Positions 1 to 12,196 are shown, counted from the stretch's first letter. The stretch is 64,000 bases of DNA from an uncultured Candidatus Saccharibacteria bacterium (GCA_946414465.1 CAMKOP010000002.1:1-64000), one strand, 5' to 3'. Notes: a model not told the origin generated them from the letters alone. A program made the numbers and translations.

Positions 1-2
1 GG

Positions 3-809
3 ACTGGTTGCTCTGGTTTAGCCCAAGGTGCTGTTACTGCTTTAACTGACAATCGTGATAGTGATACCTATGCTGTTGCTAAACTCGCAGACGGCAAATG
101 CTGGACTATAGAAAACCTAAGATTAGATGACTCCTCCGAACTCTCATCCACCAATACCCATAACCCATCACTTCCAATCACCAACATCTACAATGTAGAT
201 CCAGCTCAAGCTACTACATCAAACCATCTCTCAGCTACCACAGATCCAACATCTACTGCCTGGTGTACTTCTAACTCATCCGCTTGTGACGACCAATCTA
301 TGTTAGCTACTAACAACACCACTCTCTTCACTAATAACGCATCATCAAGCTACAATACATCCAGTAATGTTTACTCCTATGGTAACTATTACAACTGGTA
401 TTCAGCTACAGCAGGACATGGTAAATACGGTTCTAGTTATGGTAGTGGCTACATAGCTCCAGGAGACATCTGTCCTGCAGGTTGGCATCTGCCAACCGGA
501 GGAAGTGCCACAGCAGAATTTGGTGCTCTAGACGTTGCTATGGGTGGTACAGGAGCAACTCAATCTGGAGATGCTGGCACGGCCCAATCAGCTAAGTGGC
601 GCTCCTATCCTAACAACTTTGTCTATTCCGGGTACGTGTCTGGTTCGTCGGTCAGCCACCGTAATTCCTACGGGTACTATTGGTCGTCTTCGGCGTACAG
701 TAGCAGCAGCGCCTACGGCTTGTACTTCTACAGTAGCTACGTCCGCCTAGGCACGGGCTACGGCAGCAAGTACGGCGGGTGGATGGCGCGTTGCGTCGCT
801 GGCGTGTAA
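3..809 (+). CDS. FISUMP (Fibrobacter succinogenes major paralogous domain)-type secreted protein, 5' end outside window
   Basis: Frame is open from base 3. It contains DGKCWTIENLRLD, ICPAGWHLPTGG, YYWSSS and a terminal RCV motif, and matches the protein at 55983-57713. Confidence 0.8.
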   Translation, partial: TGCSGLAQGAVTALTDNRDSDTYAVAKLADGKCWTIENLRLDDSSELSSTNTHNPSLPITNIYNVDPAQATTSNHLSATTDPTSTAWCTSNSSACDDQSMLATNNTTLFTNNASSSYNTSSNVYSYGNYYNWYSATAGHGKYGSSYGSGYIAPGDICPAGWHLPTGGSATAEFGALDVAMGGTGATQSGDAGTAQSAKWRSYPNNFVYSGYVSGSSVSHRNSYGYYWSSSAYSSSSAYGLYFYSSYVRLGTGYGSKYGGWMARCVAGV

Positions 810-869
810 TGAACCACAAAATCACCCCTATTAAGGGGCGATTGTGATAATTCATAAAAACACTACTTT

Positions 870-954
870 TGGTGCCCGAGATGGGACTTGAACCCATATG
901 GAAGTTTCCATTCGATTTTAAGTCGAACGCGTATACCAATTCCGCCACTCGGGC
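870..954 (-). tRNA. tRNA-Leu (TAA)
   Basis: Minus strand GCCCGAGTGGCGGAATTGG...TTCGA-CTTAAAA-TCGAA...GGTTCAAGTCC...CTCGGGCACCA. Acceptor pairs, long variable arm, encoded CCA. Confidence 0.93.
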
Positions 955-1006
955 ACGCTATTATTATATCATATCTTGGCGAATTCTAAAGTGATATAAT
1001 AGTGGT

Positions 1007-1828
1007 ATGAATATTTTGTATTGTGGCGATAAGGGAATAGCGCGAGGAGTATTGGTATCAATTTTGTCTATATTGAAGCACAATAAGGGGGTGTTGCATT
1101 TTTATTTAATGACGATTAAGTATGAAAATGTGGAGCCGTTTGAAGAAAAGACAGTAAAATTCTTAGATGAATTGGTCAAAAAAACTAATGCCAGAAGTTT
1201 TGTAATACTGATTGATGCGACGGAAGTATTTACAAAGAATTTGCCGAAAAAGAATATGGGGTCGTATTTTACGCCGTGTTCGATGCTCCGACTTTATCTT
1301 GATAAGGTGCCTGAACTTGCTAAACTAGATAGGATTTTATATTTGGATTATGATGTGATGTGCCGAAGAAGTTTGAAGGATTTTTATGAAATAAACTTGG
1401 ATGGGGTTGAAGCGGCGGGAGTGCTCGATATTTATGGGCGAAGATTTTATCATTATCATGGGCTATTTAAACAGGATTATATGAATTCTGGTGTAATGCT
1501 TTTTAATATACCAGAGTGTATTAAAACTAAAATGTTTGAGAAGGCGGTGTCTCTATGTATGAAACGCTGGATGATGTTAGCAGATCAGGCAGCTTTGAAT
1601 AAATCAATCGAACGACGTAAATTGATGCCAAGAAAATATAATGAACAAGGTGAAAGACCAAGAGAGGATACGGTGCTACACCATTTTAGTAATAATTTTA
1701 AGTTTTGGCCGTATTTTAGGGTACAAAAAGTGAAACCATTTGAAATTGATAAGGTGCATAAGGTGCTGAAAATCACCGAATATGATGATATATTTGACGA
1801 ATATAACAAACTAAAGGATAATTTATAA
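1007..1828 (+). CDS. glycosyltransferase family 8-like protein
   Basis: RILYLDYDVM (DxD-like), YMNSGVMLFN and HFSNNFKFW motifs. TATAAT lies 6 nt upstream of ATG. Confidence 0.75.
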   Translation: MNILYCGDKGIARGVLVSILSILKHNKGVLHFYLMTIKYENVEPFEEKTVKFLDELVKKTNARSFVILIDATEVFTKNLPKKNMGSYFTPCSMLRLYLDKVPELAKLDRILYLDYDVMCRRSLKDFYEINLDGVEAAGVLDIYGRRFYHYHGLFKQDYMNSGVMLFNIPECIKTKMFEKAVSLCMKRWMMLADQAALNKSIERRKLMPRKYNEQGERPREDTVLHHFSNNFKFWPYFRVQKVKPFEIDKVHKVLKITEYDDIFDEYNKLKDNL

Positions 1829-1829
1829 T

Positions 1830-2660
1830 ATGGCAAAAGCAGAATTATTTCAAAAAGATATCCCCAAAAAAGAAAGAGTGTTTTACTATGAATCGGAAAC
1901 GGATGATCCGATTCAGACCAAGGAACAAGAAAAAGGGCAGGAAGTAAGATTGCCGGAAGGATATCAGTTTATTCCGAAAAATCCGTTTGTGAAATTGTAT
2001 TCAGCGATATTATTTCGGATTTTTAAACTTTTTGGAAGGTGGTATGAAAAGCATTATTGGCAGGCGAATTTTTATGGTCGGGAGAAACTGAAGGAAGTAA
2101 AGAAATCTGGATATGTGATGTATGCGAATCATACGAATCCATTTCATGATGTATTTGGGCCGGCGATAGCGGCGGATAGGCGGATTTTTACGATTATTAG
2201 TCCGGTGAATTTGAAGGTGCCGGGGATTGGGAAGTTTTTGCCATATATTGGCGGGTTGCCGCTTGGTAAAACACCTGAGGAGAAGAAGGCTTTTCACGAA
2301 GCGGCGGATGAGAGACTAAAACAAGGGAATTGTTTGGTGATTTATCCGGAGGCACATCTTTGGCCGTATTATACAAAGATACGAAAATTTCCAGCGGGTG
2401 ATAAATCATTTACCTATGCAGCGCGTAACAATTTGCCGATTTTTACAATGACAACAACTTATCACAAGCGAAAGGATAAAAAACGTGGTGATTTGCCAAG
2501 AATGGATATCTATGTAGATGGGCCGTTTTATCCGGATAGTGAAAAGTCGGAAGATGAGAATCGGGCAATCTTGGCTAAAAAAGCTTATGATTCTATGGTA
2601 AAATATAGTAAGAAAAATAGTTATGAGTATTTTGAATACAAGAAAAAGTCCAAAAAATAA
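1830..2660 (+). CDS. PlsC-like 1-acylglycerol-3-phosphate acyltransferase family protein
   Basis: ANHTNPFHD (NHxxxxD-like) and VIYPEAHLWP motifs; directly follows the GT8 gene. Confidence 0.7.
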   Translation: MAKAELFQKDIPKKERVFYYESETDDPIQTKEQEKGQEVRLPEGYQFIPKNPFVKLYSAILFRIFKLFGRWYEKHYWQANFYGREKLKEVKKSGYVMYANHTNPFHDVFGPAIAADRRIFTIISPVNLKVPGIGKFLPYIGGLPLGKTPEEKKAFHEAADERLKQGNCLVIYPEAHLWPYYTKIRKFPAGDKSFTYAARNNLPIFTMTTTYHKRKDKKRGDLPRMDIYVDGPFYPDSEKSEDENRAILAKKAYDSMVKYSKKNSYEYFEYKKKSKK

Positions 2661-2675
2661 ATCCGGAGCACATCA

Positions 2676-3635
2676 GTGAGTATTTTTAATACAGGTAGAA
2701 GTTTGTTCAAAAAGACCAAAGTGGTGCCGGTGTTTTTGACGATTACGGATGATTATGCGAAGTATGCGGCGGCGGCGATTAACTCTCTAATGAAGCACGC
2801 GAATCATAAGAGATATTATCGTGTGATAATTATGTATGATAAATTGTCACTTAAAAATCGGTGGAGACTCCGAAATATGGTGACACGGAATGTGGCGATT
2901 GAGTTTCACAAGATGAAATATAGTTTGTACATGCAGATTATTAAACGTTACTGTGCTAAAAGGTCGGGTTCAGGGGATTTCTTTGCAAGAGAAGTTTATT
3001 ATTATCGGGCGTTTATTGCACGCGTTTTTCTGCAATATGACAAAGGTATTTATATTGATAGCGATACGATTTTGATGGCGGATATTGGAGAATTATTTGA
3101 TATTGATTTAGGTGATAACATAATTGCGGCGCGGGTAGATCCAAAAGTGGCAATGGTGCCAGAGTTTGTGGATTATGTTGAAAAAGCTCTAGGAATTCCA
3201 GCTAAAGAATATGTAAATTCTGGAGTGCTTTTGATGGATCTTAAGAAATTGCGGAAAATTCACTATATTACACAGATGACGGACTTGATAAAACAGGATG
3301 CGGACTTGGTGGCACCGGATCAAGACTATCTTAATGTAATTTTGAAGGGAAAGATTATGCATCTTGATCCGAAATGGAATTGTCAGCCAGAAGGTGAAAA
3401 TCCTAAAAATGCGAAGCTCCTGCATTTTAATCTATCGAAAAAACCGTGGTATCATGATGATGTAAACTCAGGGGAAGAATTTTGGAAAGCGGCGAAAGGG
3501 ACTGGGTTTTATGGTGATTTGATGCGAGAAAAAGAACATTATACAGAAAAACAGGCTGAAGAAGATGCGATGAAAATCAAGGCGCTAATTGAAAAAGGTG
3601 CTAAACTTGCAAAAGGCAAAAGGATTTTTAAATAA
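2676..3635 (+). CDS. glycosyltransferase family 8-like protein
   Basis: GIYIDSDTILMADIGELF, VNSGVLLMDL and LLHFNLSKKPW motifs. GTG start. Confidence 0.8.
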   Translation: MSIFNTGRSLFKKTKVVPVFLTITDDYAKYAAAAINSLMKHANHKRYYRVIIMYDKLSLKNRWRLRNMVTRNVAIEFHKMKYSLYMQIIKRYCAKRSGSGDFFAREVYYYRAFIARVFLQYDKGIYIDSDTILMADIGELFDIDLGDNIIAARVDPKVAMVPEFVDYVEKALGIPAKEYVNSGVLLMDLKKLRKIHYITQMTDLIKQDADLVAPDQDYLNVILKGKIMHLDPKWNCQPEGENPKNAKLLHFNLSKKPWYHDDVNSGEEFWKAAKGTGFYGDLMREKEHYTEKQAEEDAMKIKALIEKGAKLAKGKRIFK

Positions 3636-3678
3636 AGAAACTGTTCGTTACATAAAATGAAACTGGAAATTCATTAAA

Positions 3679-3715
3679 AATATCCAAGATTTATCTTGGA
3701 TATTTAGTTTTTTAT
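3679..3715 (+). terminator. rho-independent terminator
   Basis: TATCCAAG-attta-CTTGGATA hairpin followed by T-rich tract. Confidence 0.7.
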
Positions 3716-3720
3716 TATAT

Positions 3721-3794
3721 TGGAGGTGCCTACCGGAATTGAACCGGTGTACGCGGTTTTGCAGACCGCTGCGTAACCACTCCGCCAAAGCACC
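3721..3794 (-). tRNA. tRNA-Cys (GCA)
   Basis: Minus strand GGTGCTTTGGCGGAGTGG...GCGGT-CTGCAAA-ACCGC...GGTTCAATTCC...AGGCACCTCCA. Confidence 0.93.
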
Positions 3795-3818
3795 GCTTGG
3801 ATTAATTATAGCATATTT

Positions 3819-4742
3819 CTACATTTGTAATAATACTACACCGACTACTACGAGTACTGTTGCGACCAAATGAACGAGAACAGTTTTTTTGTCGAGTTTT
3901 TCGCGACCGAAGCGAGGCCAAATTAAAGTAAGGACAAGACCCATGAAGAATATTACTATAGGTTCAGCAGAATCAGAAGCGGCAGAAGCAATGGCGACGG
4001 CTGGAGCAGTGATAAGAGCGGCGCGATAGGTGAATTGTTGTATGCAGCTAATAATAGAATTGATTGTTAAAGGAATGAGCACTTTGCGGTGACTAGATTT
4101 GCATACTGTAAAGAAACGTTTACGGAATTTGGGATTGCCATAGCCAACGATAAAATCAGCGATAGATTTGCCGATGAGTACGAGACCGATTGAAGTTGTA
4201 AAATTAATACTGTCGGAATTGACTTTGACGAAGAGTATGTTGCCGGCAACTGCGATTAGAACATAAAGAAAAGCAAAGAGGACGGCTTTTAATTTAATTT
4301 TACGACTTTTTTTGCGAGTGGTGAGTATGATAAGTACAGGTGCGGCGATAATGATAGCGAAGGCAATCAGTTGAAGTGGTGAAAATGATTCATCGAGGAA
4401 AAACCATCCGAGAATTAAATAAAGAACAGGCGCTAGTTGATTAAAGATGCCGATATTGGTGGACTCGTCGAGCTCTAAAGCACGAAAATAGGGGACGCCA
4501 GCAAATCCATGTAGGACGCCGGAGAGAATGATTAAAAATGCGATGGCCGGGGTGATATTATTGAAGTTGAATCCTGAGATAATAAAGAGAATGAGTGCTA
4601 CGACGGCGAGAGAATAGCCATTGAAGAGTTTTTGGGAGGCGGCATTACGACCTTTGAAGTAAACGTCGGAGGTATAATTGTCAATGAAAATTCTAAGAGA
4701 ATCGGCTAAGACGGCGATAATTACGAAAAATAGCCAATTCAA
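3819..4742 (-). CDS. EamA/DMT-type transporter
   Basis: About 10 hydrophobic segments in two halves; GVLHGFAGVPYFRALELDESTNIGIFNQLAPVLYLILGWFFLDE resembles EamA repeats. Confidence 0.7.
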   Translation of the reverse strand: MNWLFFVIIAVLADSLRIFIDNYTSDVYFKGRNAASQKLFNGYSLAVVALILFIISGFNFNNITPAIAFLIILSGVLHGFAGVPYFRALELDESTNIGIFNQLAPVLYLILGWFFLDESFSPLQLIAFAIIIAAPVLIILTTRKKSRKIKLKAVLFAFLYVLIAVAGNILFVKVNSDSINFTTSIGLVLIGKSIADFIVGYGNPKFRKRFFTVCKSSHRKVLIPLTINSIISCIQQFTYRAALITAPAVAIASAASDSAEPIVIFFMGLVLTLIWPRFGREKLDKKTVLVHLVATVLVVVGVVLLQM

Positions 4743-5725
4743 ATTAGGGCTCCATATATTATATAGCTATAATAGATGGCAAAAATAACTAACATCAAGA
4801 AGCCTTCGGAACGGCGAATGATGCCACCTTTGCCGTCTTCACCACGTTTGGCGACCATCCAGAGAATGACGGAAGAACCGATCATCATAATGATATCAAT
4901 TAATTCAAAACTGCCCGGGGTGATGGTACCAAAAATTGCAACGGGGAGGCCAAGTACGATACAAATATTAAAGATGTTACTACCGATAATATTGCCAACG
5001 AGGAGCTCGTTTTCGTGACGTCGGGCGGCGGTGATAGTGGTAACAAGTTCTGGCAAGGAGGTGCCAAAGGCGACTACGGTGAGAGCGATGATACGATCAG
5101 AAATACCAATCATAGCGGCAAGAGTGGAGGCGGAATTGACAACTAATTGGCTACCGCCGATGACGCCAGCGAGACCGAGGATAACAAAAACGAAAGATAA
5201 ACCGAGTTTGTATTTGGGTTTTTCAATTGCTTTTTTATCTTTGCGGTTTTGTTTGACCATGTTGAGAATATAGTAGACAAAAATTGCAAAAAGGAGAACG
5301 CAGATAATAGCATCGCCACGAGAGAAAATATTAGCGTCTGCGCCAGCGATCCCCATATCAAGAAACAGGACTACCATAGCGGTAGAAATGAGTAGAAGTA
5401 GGGGTAACTCTTTGCTAATAGTAGTTTTTTTGATGCTGATAGGATGGATGACGGCAGCGACTCCGATGAGGAGTAGAATATTAATAATATTACTACCCAT
5501 GACGTTACCAAGAAGCATATCAGTATTACCGTTGATGAGTGAGCTAATCGAAACAGCTAACTCTGGTGCACCAGTACCGAATGCGACAATGGTGAGACCA
5601 ATTAATTGTTTTGATACTTTAAAATGCGAGGCGACTGAAGATGCGCCCGAAACTAGCCAATCGGCACCTTTGATGAGAAGGACAAAGCCGATGACTAAAA
5701 GTGTGATTTGAAGTGCTATTTCCAT
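4739..5725 (-). CDS. calcium/sodium antiporter (CaCA/YrbG family)
   Basis: Two alpha repeats: FGTGAPELAVSISS...GNVMGSNIINI and FGTSLPELVTTI...GNIIGSNIFNI. Confidence 0.9.
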   Translation of the reverse strand: MEIALQITLLVIGFVLLIKGADWLVSGASSVASHFKVSKQLIGLTIVAFGTGAPELAVSISSLINGNTDMLLGNVMGSNIINILLLIGVAAVIHPISIKKTTISKELPLLLLISTAMVVLFLDMGIAGADANIFSRGDAIICVLLFAIFVYYILNMVKQNRKDKKAIEKPKYKLGLSFVFVILGLAGVIGGSQLVVNSASTLAAMIGISDRIIALTVVAFGTSLPELVTTITAARRHENELLVGNIIGSNIFNICIVLGLPVAIFGTITPGSFELIDIIMMIGSSVILWMVAKRGEDGKGGIIRRSEGFLMLVIFAIYYSYIIYGALI

Positions 5726-6007
5726 TTTTATCTTTGATTAAGTTTATGGTTATATTGTATCATATTATTTCAATAATGCAACAAAAAAATCTTTTATACT
5801 ATTAGAACATACGAAGGAAATTTGCGACTGAAATATTTTGACTCTATATTATGAAAAAAGCTGAATTTGGGGCGCTTTTGATTTAAGATGAAAATGCTTC
5901 AAATAAATATATTTACAAATATGTATTTTTATGTTATAACTATTTTAGTATTTGGTTGGTGAGGAATGAAAACGTACATTACTATTATGAAAGGTTGGTG
6001 ATTATGT

Positions 6008-6994
6008 GTGTCGAAAAATTTGGAATTAGATAGATTAAAAGCGGAGCAACAATCACTTTTTAATCAAAAGCAGGTTGCGTTTCAGAGATTTAAAGATTTA
6101 CAAGAACAAACAAATGCAGCCTATGATGCAATGCAATCTGCTTGGGAAGAGCGTGTTCGTGCTAGAGAACGAATGAATAGTGAGTTTGAGGCGAGGAAAG
6201 CAGCATACGATCATCGTGCTTCGGTCTGGGATGAATATGGTCGCATTCGTGATTATAACAATTCCCGAATCGAATCGTTGAAATATGAAGCTGATGCTGA
6301 ACATCGTGCTATGCAAGACTGTTTTGAACAAGCTAGTAATGCTTATCAGTATGGCAACAAATCCGAAGCTCCATATTATTCCCAAAAGGGACACGAGCAT
6401 AAAGATCGTCGTGATGCGCTTAATGCAGAAATATCTGAGCTTGCTCGCGAAGTTAAACAAGCAAAAGCTAATGCCGAAGCTTCAGCTCCGAGGGTAGATT
6501 CATCTGCATTTAATTATGCAGTAGCTGTTTTTGAATTAGCAAAATCTCACCACGAATCAGCTCAGGCTGAATTTAAAAGATTGAAATCTATGCGTGATTC
6601 TGTAAAAGTTGAGTTTGACGAACTCCAGACTCAATTTAAGAGAGTTCAGTCTGCATTTCGACGTAGACTTGATGAAGTAAAATCCGAAAAAACTATAGTA
6701 AAACAGCAGGCTGTAGATAAAGTCAATATGGCACTTGTTCACGAGAAAGGTGGCGCATTTTATCTTGGTTCGATTTTCGGAAAGGATGCAAAAATCCGGC
6801 CACGAAACGATGGGAGTGGTAAAACCGATGTTTTCTTCGGAGGGCTTAATGCCGCTGGAGACGGCATAGGGCATGGTCACGCCATTATCGACCGTGATGG
6901 AAACGTAACTTATTTACGTGATGCTTGGCGGGATCATGATGATTATTTAATTGACGATGCCAAGAAACGTGGAACTGAAACTCACAATATTTAG
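6008..6994 (+). CDS. coiled-coil protein with uncharacterised Gly/His-rich C-terminal domain
   Basis: Long charged heptad-like region, then GGLNAAGDGIGHGHAIIDRDGNVTYLRDAWRDHDD. Followed by a terminator. Confidence 0.65.
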   Translation: MSKNLELDRLKAEQQSLFNQKQVAFQRFKDLQEQTNAAYDAMQSAWEERVRARERMNSEFEARKAAYDHRASVWDEYGRIRDYNNSRIESLKYEADAEHRAMQDCFEQASNAYQYGNKSEAPYYSQKGHEHKDRRDALNAEISELAREVKQAKANAEASAPRVDSSAFNYAVAVFELAKSHHESAQAEFKRLKSMRDSVKVEFDELQTQFKRVQSAFRRRLDEVKSEKTIVKQQAVDKVNMALVHEKGGAFYLGSIFGKDAKIRPRNDGSGKTDVFFGGLNAAGDGIGHGHAIIDRDGNVTYLRDAWRDHDDYLIDDAKKRGTETHNI

Positions 6995-7020
6995 TTATCT
7001 TAACCAACCAAACACTTTAG

Positions 7021-7048
7021 AGGTCAGCTTTATTGCTGACCTTTTATT
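7021..7048 (+). terminator. rho-independent terminator
   Basis: AGGTCAGC-ttatt-GCTGACCT followed by T-rich tract. Confidence 0.75.
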
Positions 7049-7067
7049 TTTATGTTATAATAATAGT

Positions 7068-7373
7068 ATGTTTTTATCAAAAGAAGAGCGTAAAGATATC
7101 ATGGCCTCCTATGGATATGGAAAAGCCATAGAAAAAGATTATCGCCAGGTTGGACCTGATACTTGGATTTATCTTTTTGAGTTAGAGAATACGAAATATA
7201 TTCTAATTGTGGCTGATTATCTTGGCGATTATGATTTTGATGTTTTTCCTCATTTATTGAAGTTTGAAGAAGAAAGGCTTGAATTTGTTCTTCAACAAGA
7301 GCTTTCAGTTAAAAATCCTTCCTTGAATAAAAGAATTCGCGCCAACACTATTCTATTTGAATATACAGATTAA
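7068..7373 (+). CDS. small uncharacterised protein, about 101 aa
   Basis: ATG 6 nt after TATAAT; start re-assigned from 6951 in the ORF track to MFLSKEERKDI. Confidence 0.6.
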   Translation: MFLSKEERKDIMASYGYGKAIEKDYRQVGPDTWIYLFELENTKYILIVADYLGDYDFDVFPHLLKFEEERLEFVLQQELSVKNPSLNKRIRANTILFEYTD

Positions 7374-7413
7374 AGAGAGTTCCAACAAAAAGAGCTCCTA
7401 TGGAGCTATGGAA

Positions 7414-7490
7414 TGGTGCGAGCGAAGAGACTCTAACTCTCGACCTCTTCCTTGGCAAGGAAGCGCTCTAAACAACTGAGCTACGCTCGC
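7414..7490 (-). tRNA. tRNA-Gly (GCC)
   Basis: Minus strand GCGAGCGTAGCTCAG...CTTCC-TTGCCAA-GGAAG...CGCTCGCACCA. Confidence 0.92.
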
Positions 7491-7572
7491 ACGTTGAACT
7501 TATTATATCATATTTTTAATAATTTGTGAGAAAAAGTGTTATAATGGTTATATAAAAATAAGGAGATAATAA

Positions 7573-8151
7573 ATGTCAACATGGTTAATAGTATTGATTG
7601 TCATTATCGTGGTAGTCGTGCTCCTAGTTGGTTTTGTAGCTGGAATATATAACAGCTTAGTAAAACTAAACGAGCGAGTAAACGAAGCATGGTCTGACAT
7701 CACTGTACAACTTAAATATCGAGCGGATTTGATCCCGAACGTAGTAGAAACTGTGAAGGGCTATGCAAAGCACGAAAAAGAAACATTTAAGATGGTGACA
7801 GAAGCTCGTACTGCGGCTATGGGCGCAAAGACAGTCAAACAAGCGGCGGAAGCTGAGAAGGAAATGCAGACTGCACTTGGGAAAATTTTCGCAATTGCAG
7901 AAGCTTATCCGGAACTCAAGGCGAATGAGAATTTCCAAACATTGCAAACTCAACTTCAGGATGTTGAAGATAAGATTCAAGCTGCTCGTAGATTCTACAA
8001 CGCTGGTGCAAAAGATCTTAATACTAAGATTAAGACTTTTCCAACTAATATCGTTAACAGCATGATTGGTCATTTTAAGACCCGAGATTACTTTGAAGTA
8101 GATGATGCTGAAAAAGCTAAAATCAAAGATGCTCCTGAAGTAAAATTCTAA
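7573..8151 (+). CDS. lemA: LemA family protein
   Basis: Single N-terminal TM; VKLNERVNEAWSDITVQLKYRADLIPNVVETVKGYAKHE and AARRFYNAGAKDLNTKIKTFP motifs. Confidence 0.93.
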   Translation: MSTWLIVLIVIIVVVVLLVGFVAGIYNSLVKLNERVNEAWSDITVQLKYRADLIPNVVETVKGYAKHEKETFKMVTEARTAAMGAKTVKQAAEAEKEMQTALGKIFAIAEAYPELKANENFQTLQTQLQDVEDKIQAARRFYNAGAKDLNTKIKTFPTNIVNSMIGHFKTRDYFEVDDAEKAKIKDAPEVKF

Positions 8152-8212
8152 TTTAAGAGCAAGATAGCAACACTGGGTCTCTGGCCCAGTGTTGTGTTAT
8201 AATAGGATTAGT

Positions 8213-9091
8213 ATGTATAAGCAAATTGCGGAGAATAAAAGACGAACTGTATATATTATTATTGGATTCGTATTGATGGTGGGTGTAATTGCCTCACTTT
8301 TTGCGTGGGCATATAATGATCCATTTATTGCTGTGTGGACAGTCATTGTGTCGGTTGTCTATGCAATAATTCAATATTATGCGGCTGGATCACTTACTAT
8401 GGTGATGACAGGTGCTAAGGAAATTACTAAAAAAGATAACCCGCGTTTTTATAATATTGTAGAAAACCTATCAATTACGACTGGGTTACCTATGCCTAAG
8501 GTTTATATTGTTGATGATAAAGCTCCGAATGCTTTTGCAACTGGACGTGATCCAAAACACGCGGCAGTAGCAGCGACGACTGGTTTGCTCGATATTATGA
8601 ATGATAAAGAAGTGACGGCAGTGATGGCACATGAAATGTCGCACGTGAAAAATTATGATATTAGAGTATCGATGATTGTGTTTGGACTGGTATGTGTGAT
8701 TGGATTAATTTCGGATTTGGCGTTTAGGATGATGTTTTATGGAAATCGTCAACGTAATAATGAAGGTAGCCCAGTGGGGTATGTTTTGGTTTTGATTGCG
8801 GCGGTATTATCGCCGATTGTAGCGAGTTTGGCACAGATGGCAGTGTCGCGTCAACGTGAATATTTAGCGGATGCTTCGGCGGTAAATATTACACGTTATC
8901 CAGAAGGCATGATTGATGCTTTGAAAAAATTACAATCACATAGTACTCCGATGAAAAGCCAGAACGTTGCGGCGGAGGCAATGTATATCAATAATCCATT
9001 ACGTAAAGGTTTTTTCAGTAATTTATTCTCGTCACATCCACCGATTGAAAAACGAATTGAAAGATTAGAGCATGGCAAAAAAACGTTCTAG
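8213..9091 (+). CDS. htpX: HtpX-like M48 zinc metalloprotease
   Basis: VMAHEMSHVKNYD (HExxH) and SRQREYLADASAV; start at MYKQIAENKRR after TATAAT. Confidence 0.9.
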   Translation: MYKQIAENKRRTVYIIIGFVLMVGVIASLFAWAYNDPFIAVWTVIVSVVYAIIQYYAAGSLTMVMTGAKEITKKDNPRFYNIVENLSITTGLPMPKVYIVDDKAPNAFATGRDPKHAAVAATTGLLDIMNDKEVTAVMAHEMSHVKNYDIRVSMIVFGLVCVIGLISDLAFRMMFYGNRQRNNEGSPVGYVLVLIAAVLSPIVASLAQMAVSRQREYLADASAVNITRYPEGMIDALKKLQSHSTPMKSQNVAAEAMYINNPLRKGFFSNLFSSHPPIEKRIERLEHGKKTF

Positions 9092-10091
9092 AAAATCAAA
9101 AAAAAATAAGAAATTTGCGAAGAAGCGGTTTTTGAAGAATTGGTATAAAGGCCCACACAAATCTTTCAAACGATCTTATCGTGAGGACTATACTAGAGAA
9201 ACGAAAGTACCTGGCATAATTTACCACATTTTTAAAAGCTTTGGAATGATTTTTAAGAATTGGAAATTGTTTTTGCCTTTTTTGATTATCGTTGTAGTGT
9301 TAAATGCATTATTTGTCGGTATCATGAACGAGGCTAATTATGTACAGTTCCAGGACATTTTGGACGAAACTAGCGAACAGGTGTCGGGTGGCGATATCGG
9401 CAGTGTAGCGAAGGCGGGTTTACTATTGATGTCTACGATTTCGACTGGCGGATTGTCGGGTGAGTCGAGTGAAGCGGCAGTAGTGTTTGGTGTGTTGATT
9501 TTTTTGATAATTTGGCTTGTAACGATATTCTTACTTAGACATATTATGGCAGGGCATAAAGTAAAGTTGCGTGATGGTTTGTATAACGCGATGACGCCGT
9601 TGATATCGACATTCGTGGTATTTATAGTAGTGCTATTTCAATGTATCCCGATTTTCTTATTGATTATTGCGTATTCTGCGGCGGTGCAGACTGAGTTTTT
9701 GTCTACACCATTTTATGCATTGGTATTTTTTGTGTTTGCAGTGGTTATGATTTTGATTTCTGGATATTTATTATCTTCATCTTTGATGGCGTTTGTGGCA
9801 GTAAGCGCGCCTGGGCTTTACCCAATGCGGGCGTTAAGCGCAGCTTCGGAAATGATGATGGGGCGAAGGGTAAAATTGATTTTAAGGATTATAGCGTTAA
9901 TTATGGTATTGGCAGTTATGTGGGTAGTAGTAATGTTGCCATTAATATTATTTGATATGTGGATGAAGACGTTTGAGTGGACGGAGGGAATCCCGTTCGT
10001 ACCGATTTGTCTCACAATTATGACGAGCTTTACCTGTATATATATTACAACGTATTTATACTTGTATTATCGTTGGATGTTGAAAAACTAA
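9072..10091 (+). CDS. polytopic membrane protein, unknown function
   Basis: Lys/Arg-rich N-terminus then about six hydrophobic segments; overlaps the htpX 3' end. Confidence 0.6.
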   Translation: MAKKRSRKSKKNKKFAKKRFLKNWYKGPHKSFKRSYREDYTRETKVPGIIYHIFKSFGMIFKNWKLFLPFLIIVVVLNALFVGIMNEANYVQFQDILDETSEQVSGGDIGSVAKAGLLLMSTISTGGLSGESSEAAVVFGVLIFLIIWLVTIFLLRHIMAGHKVKLRDGLYNAMTPLISTFVVFIVVLFQCIPIFLLIIAYSAAVQTEFLSTPFYALVFFVFAVVMILISGYLLSSSLMAFVAVSAPGLYPMRALSAASEMMMGRRVKLILRIIALIMVLAVMWVVVMLPLILFDMWMKTFEWTEGIPFVPICLTIMTSFTCIYITTYLYLYYRWMLKN

Positions 10092-10188
10092 TTCTCGACG
10101 GGTCCTGCCAAATGTTTCCTTCCCACGGCTCCTCCCTAACGGGAGCTCCGTGGGAACCCTTCCACATTTGTCACCCGTCGATGTTAGT
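10087..10188 (+). repeat. palindromic element A (family I)
   Basis: ACTAA..TCGACGGGT-CCTGCC-AAATGT..TCCTTCC-inner hairpin-CCCTTCC-ACATTT-GTC-ACCCGTCGA..TTAGT. Three nested stems; T-run follows. Confidence 0.85.
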
Positions 10189-10198
10189 CTTTTTATGA

Positions 10199-12196
<1,998 letters not shown>

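Noticed and set aside
9977-10198. 73-aa ORF spanning element A
   Set aside because: Starts inside the preceding membrane protein gene and simply translates the palindromic element; no independent coding evidence.
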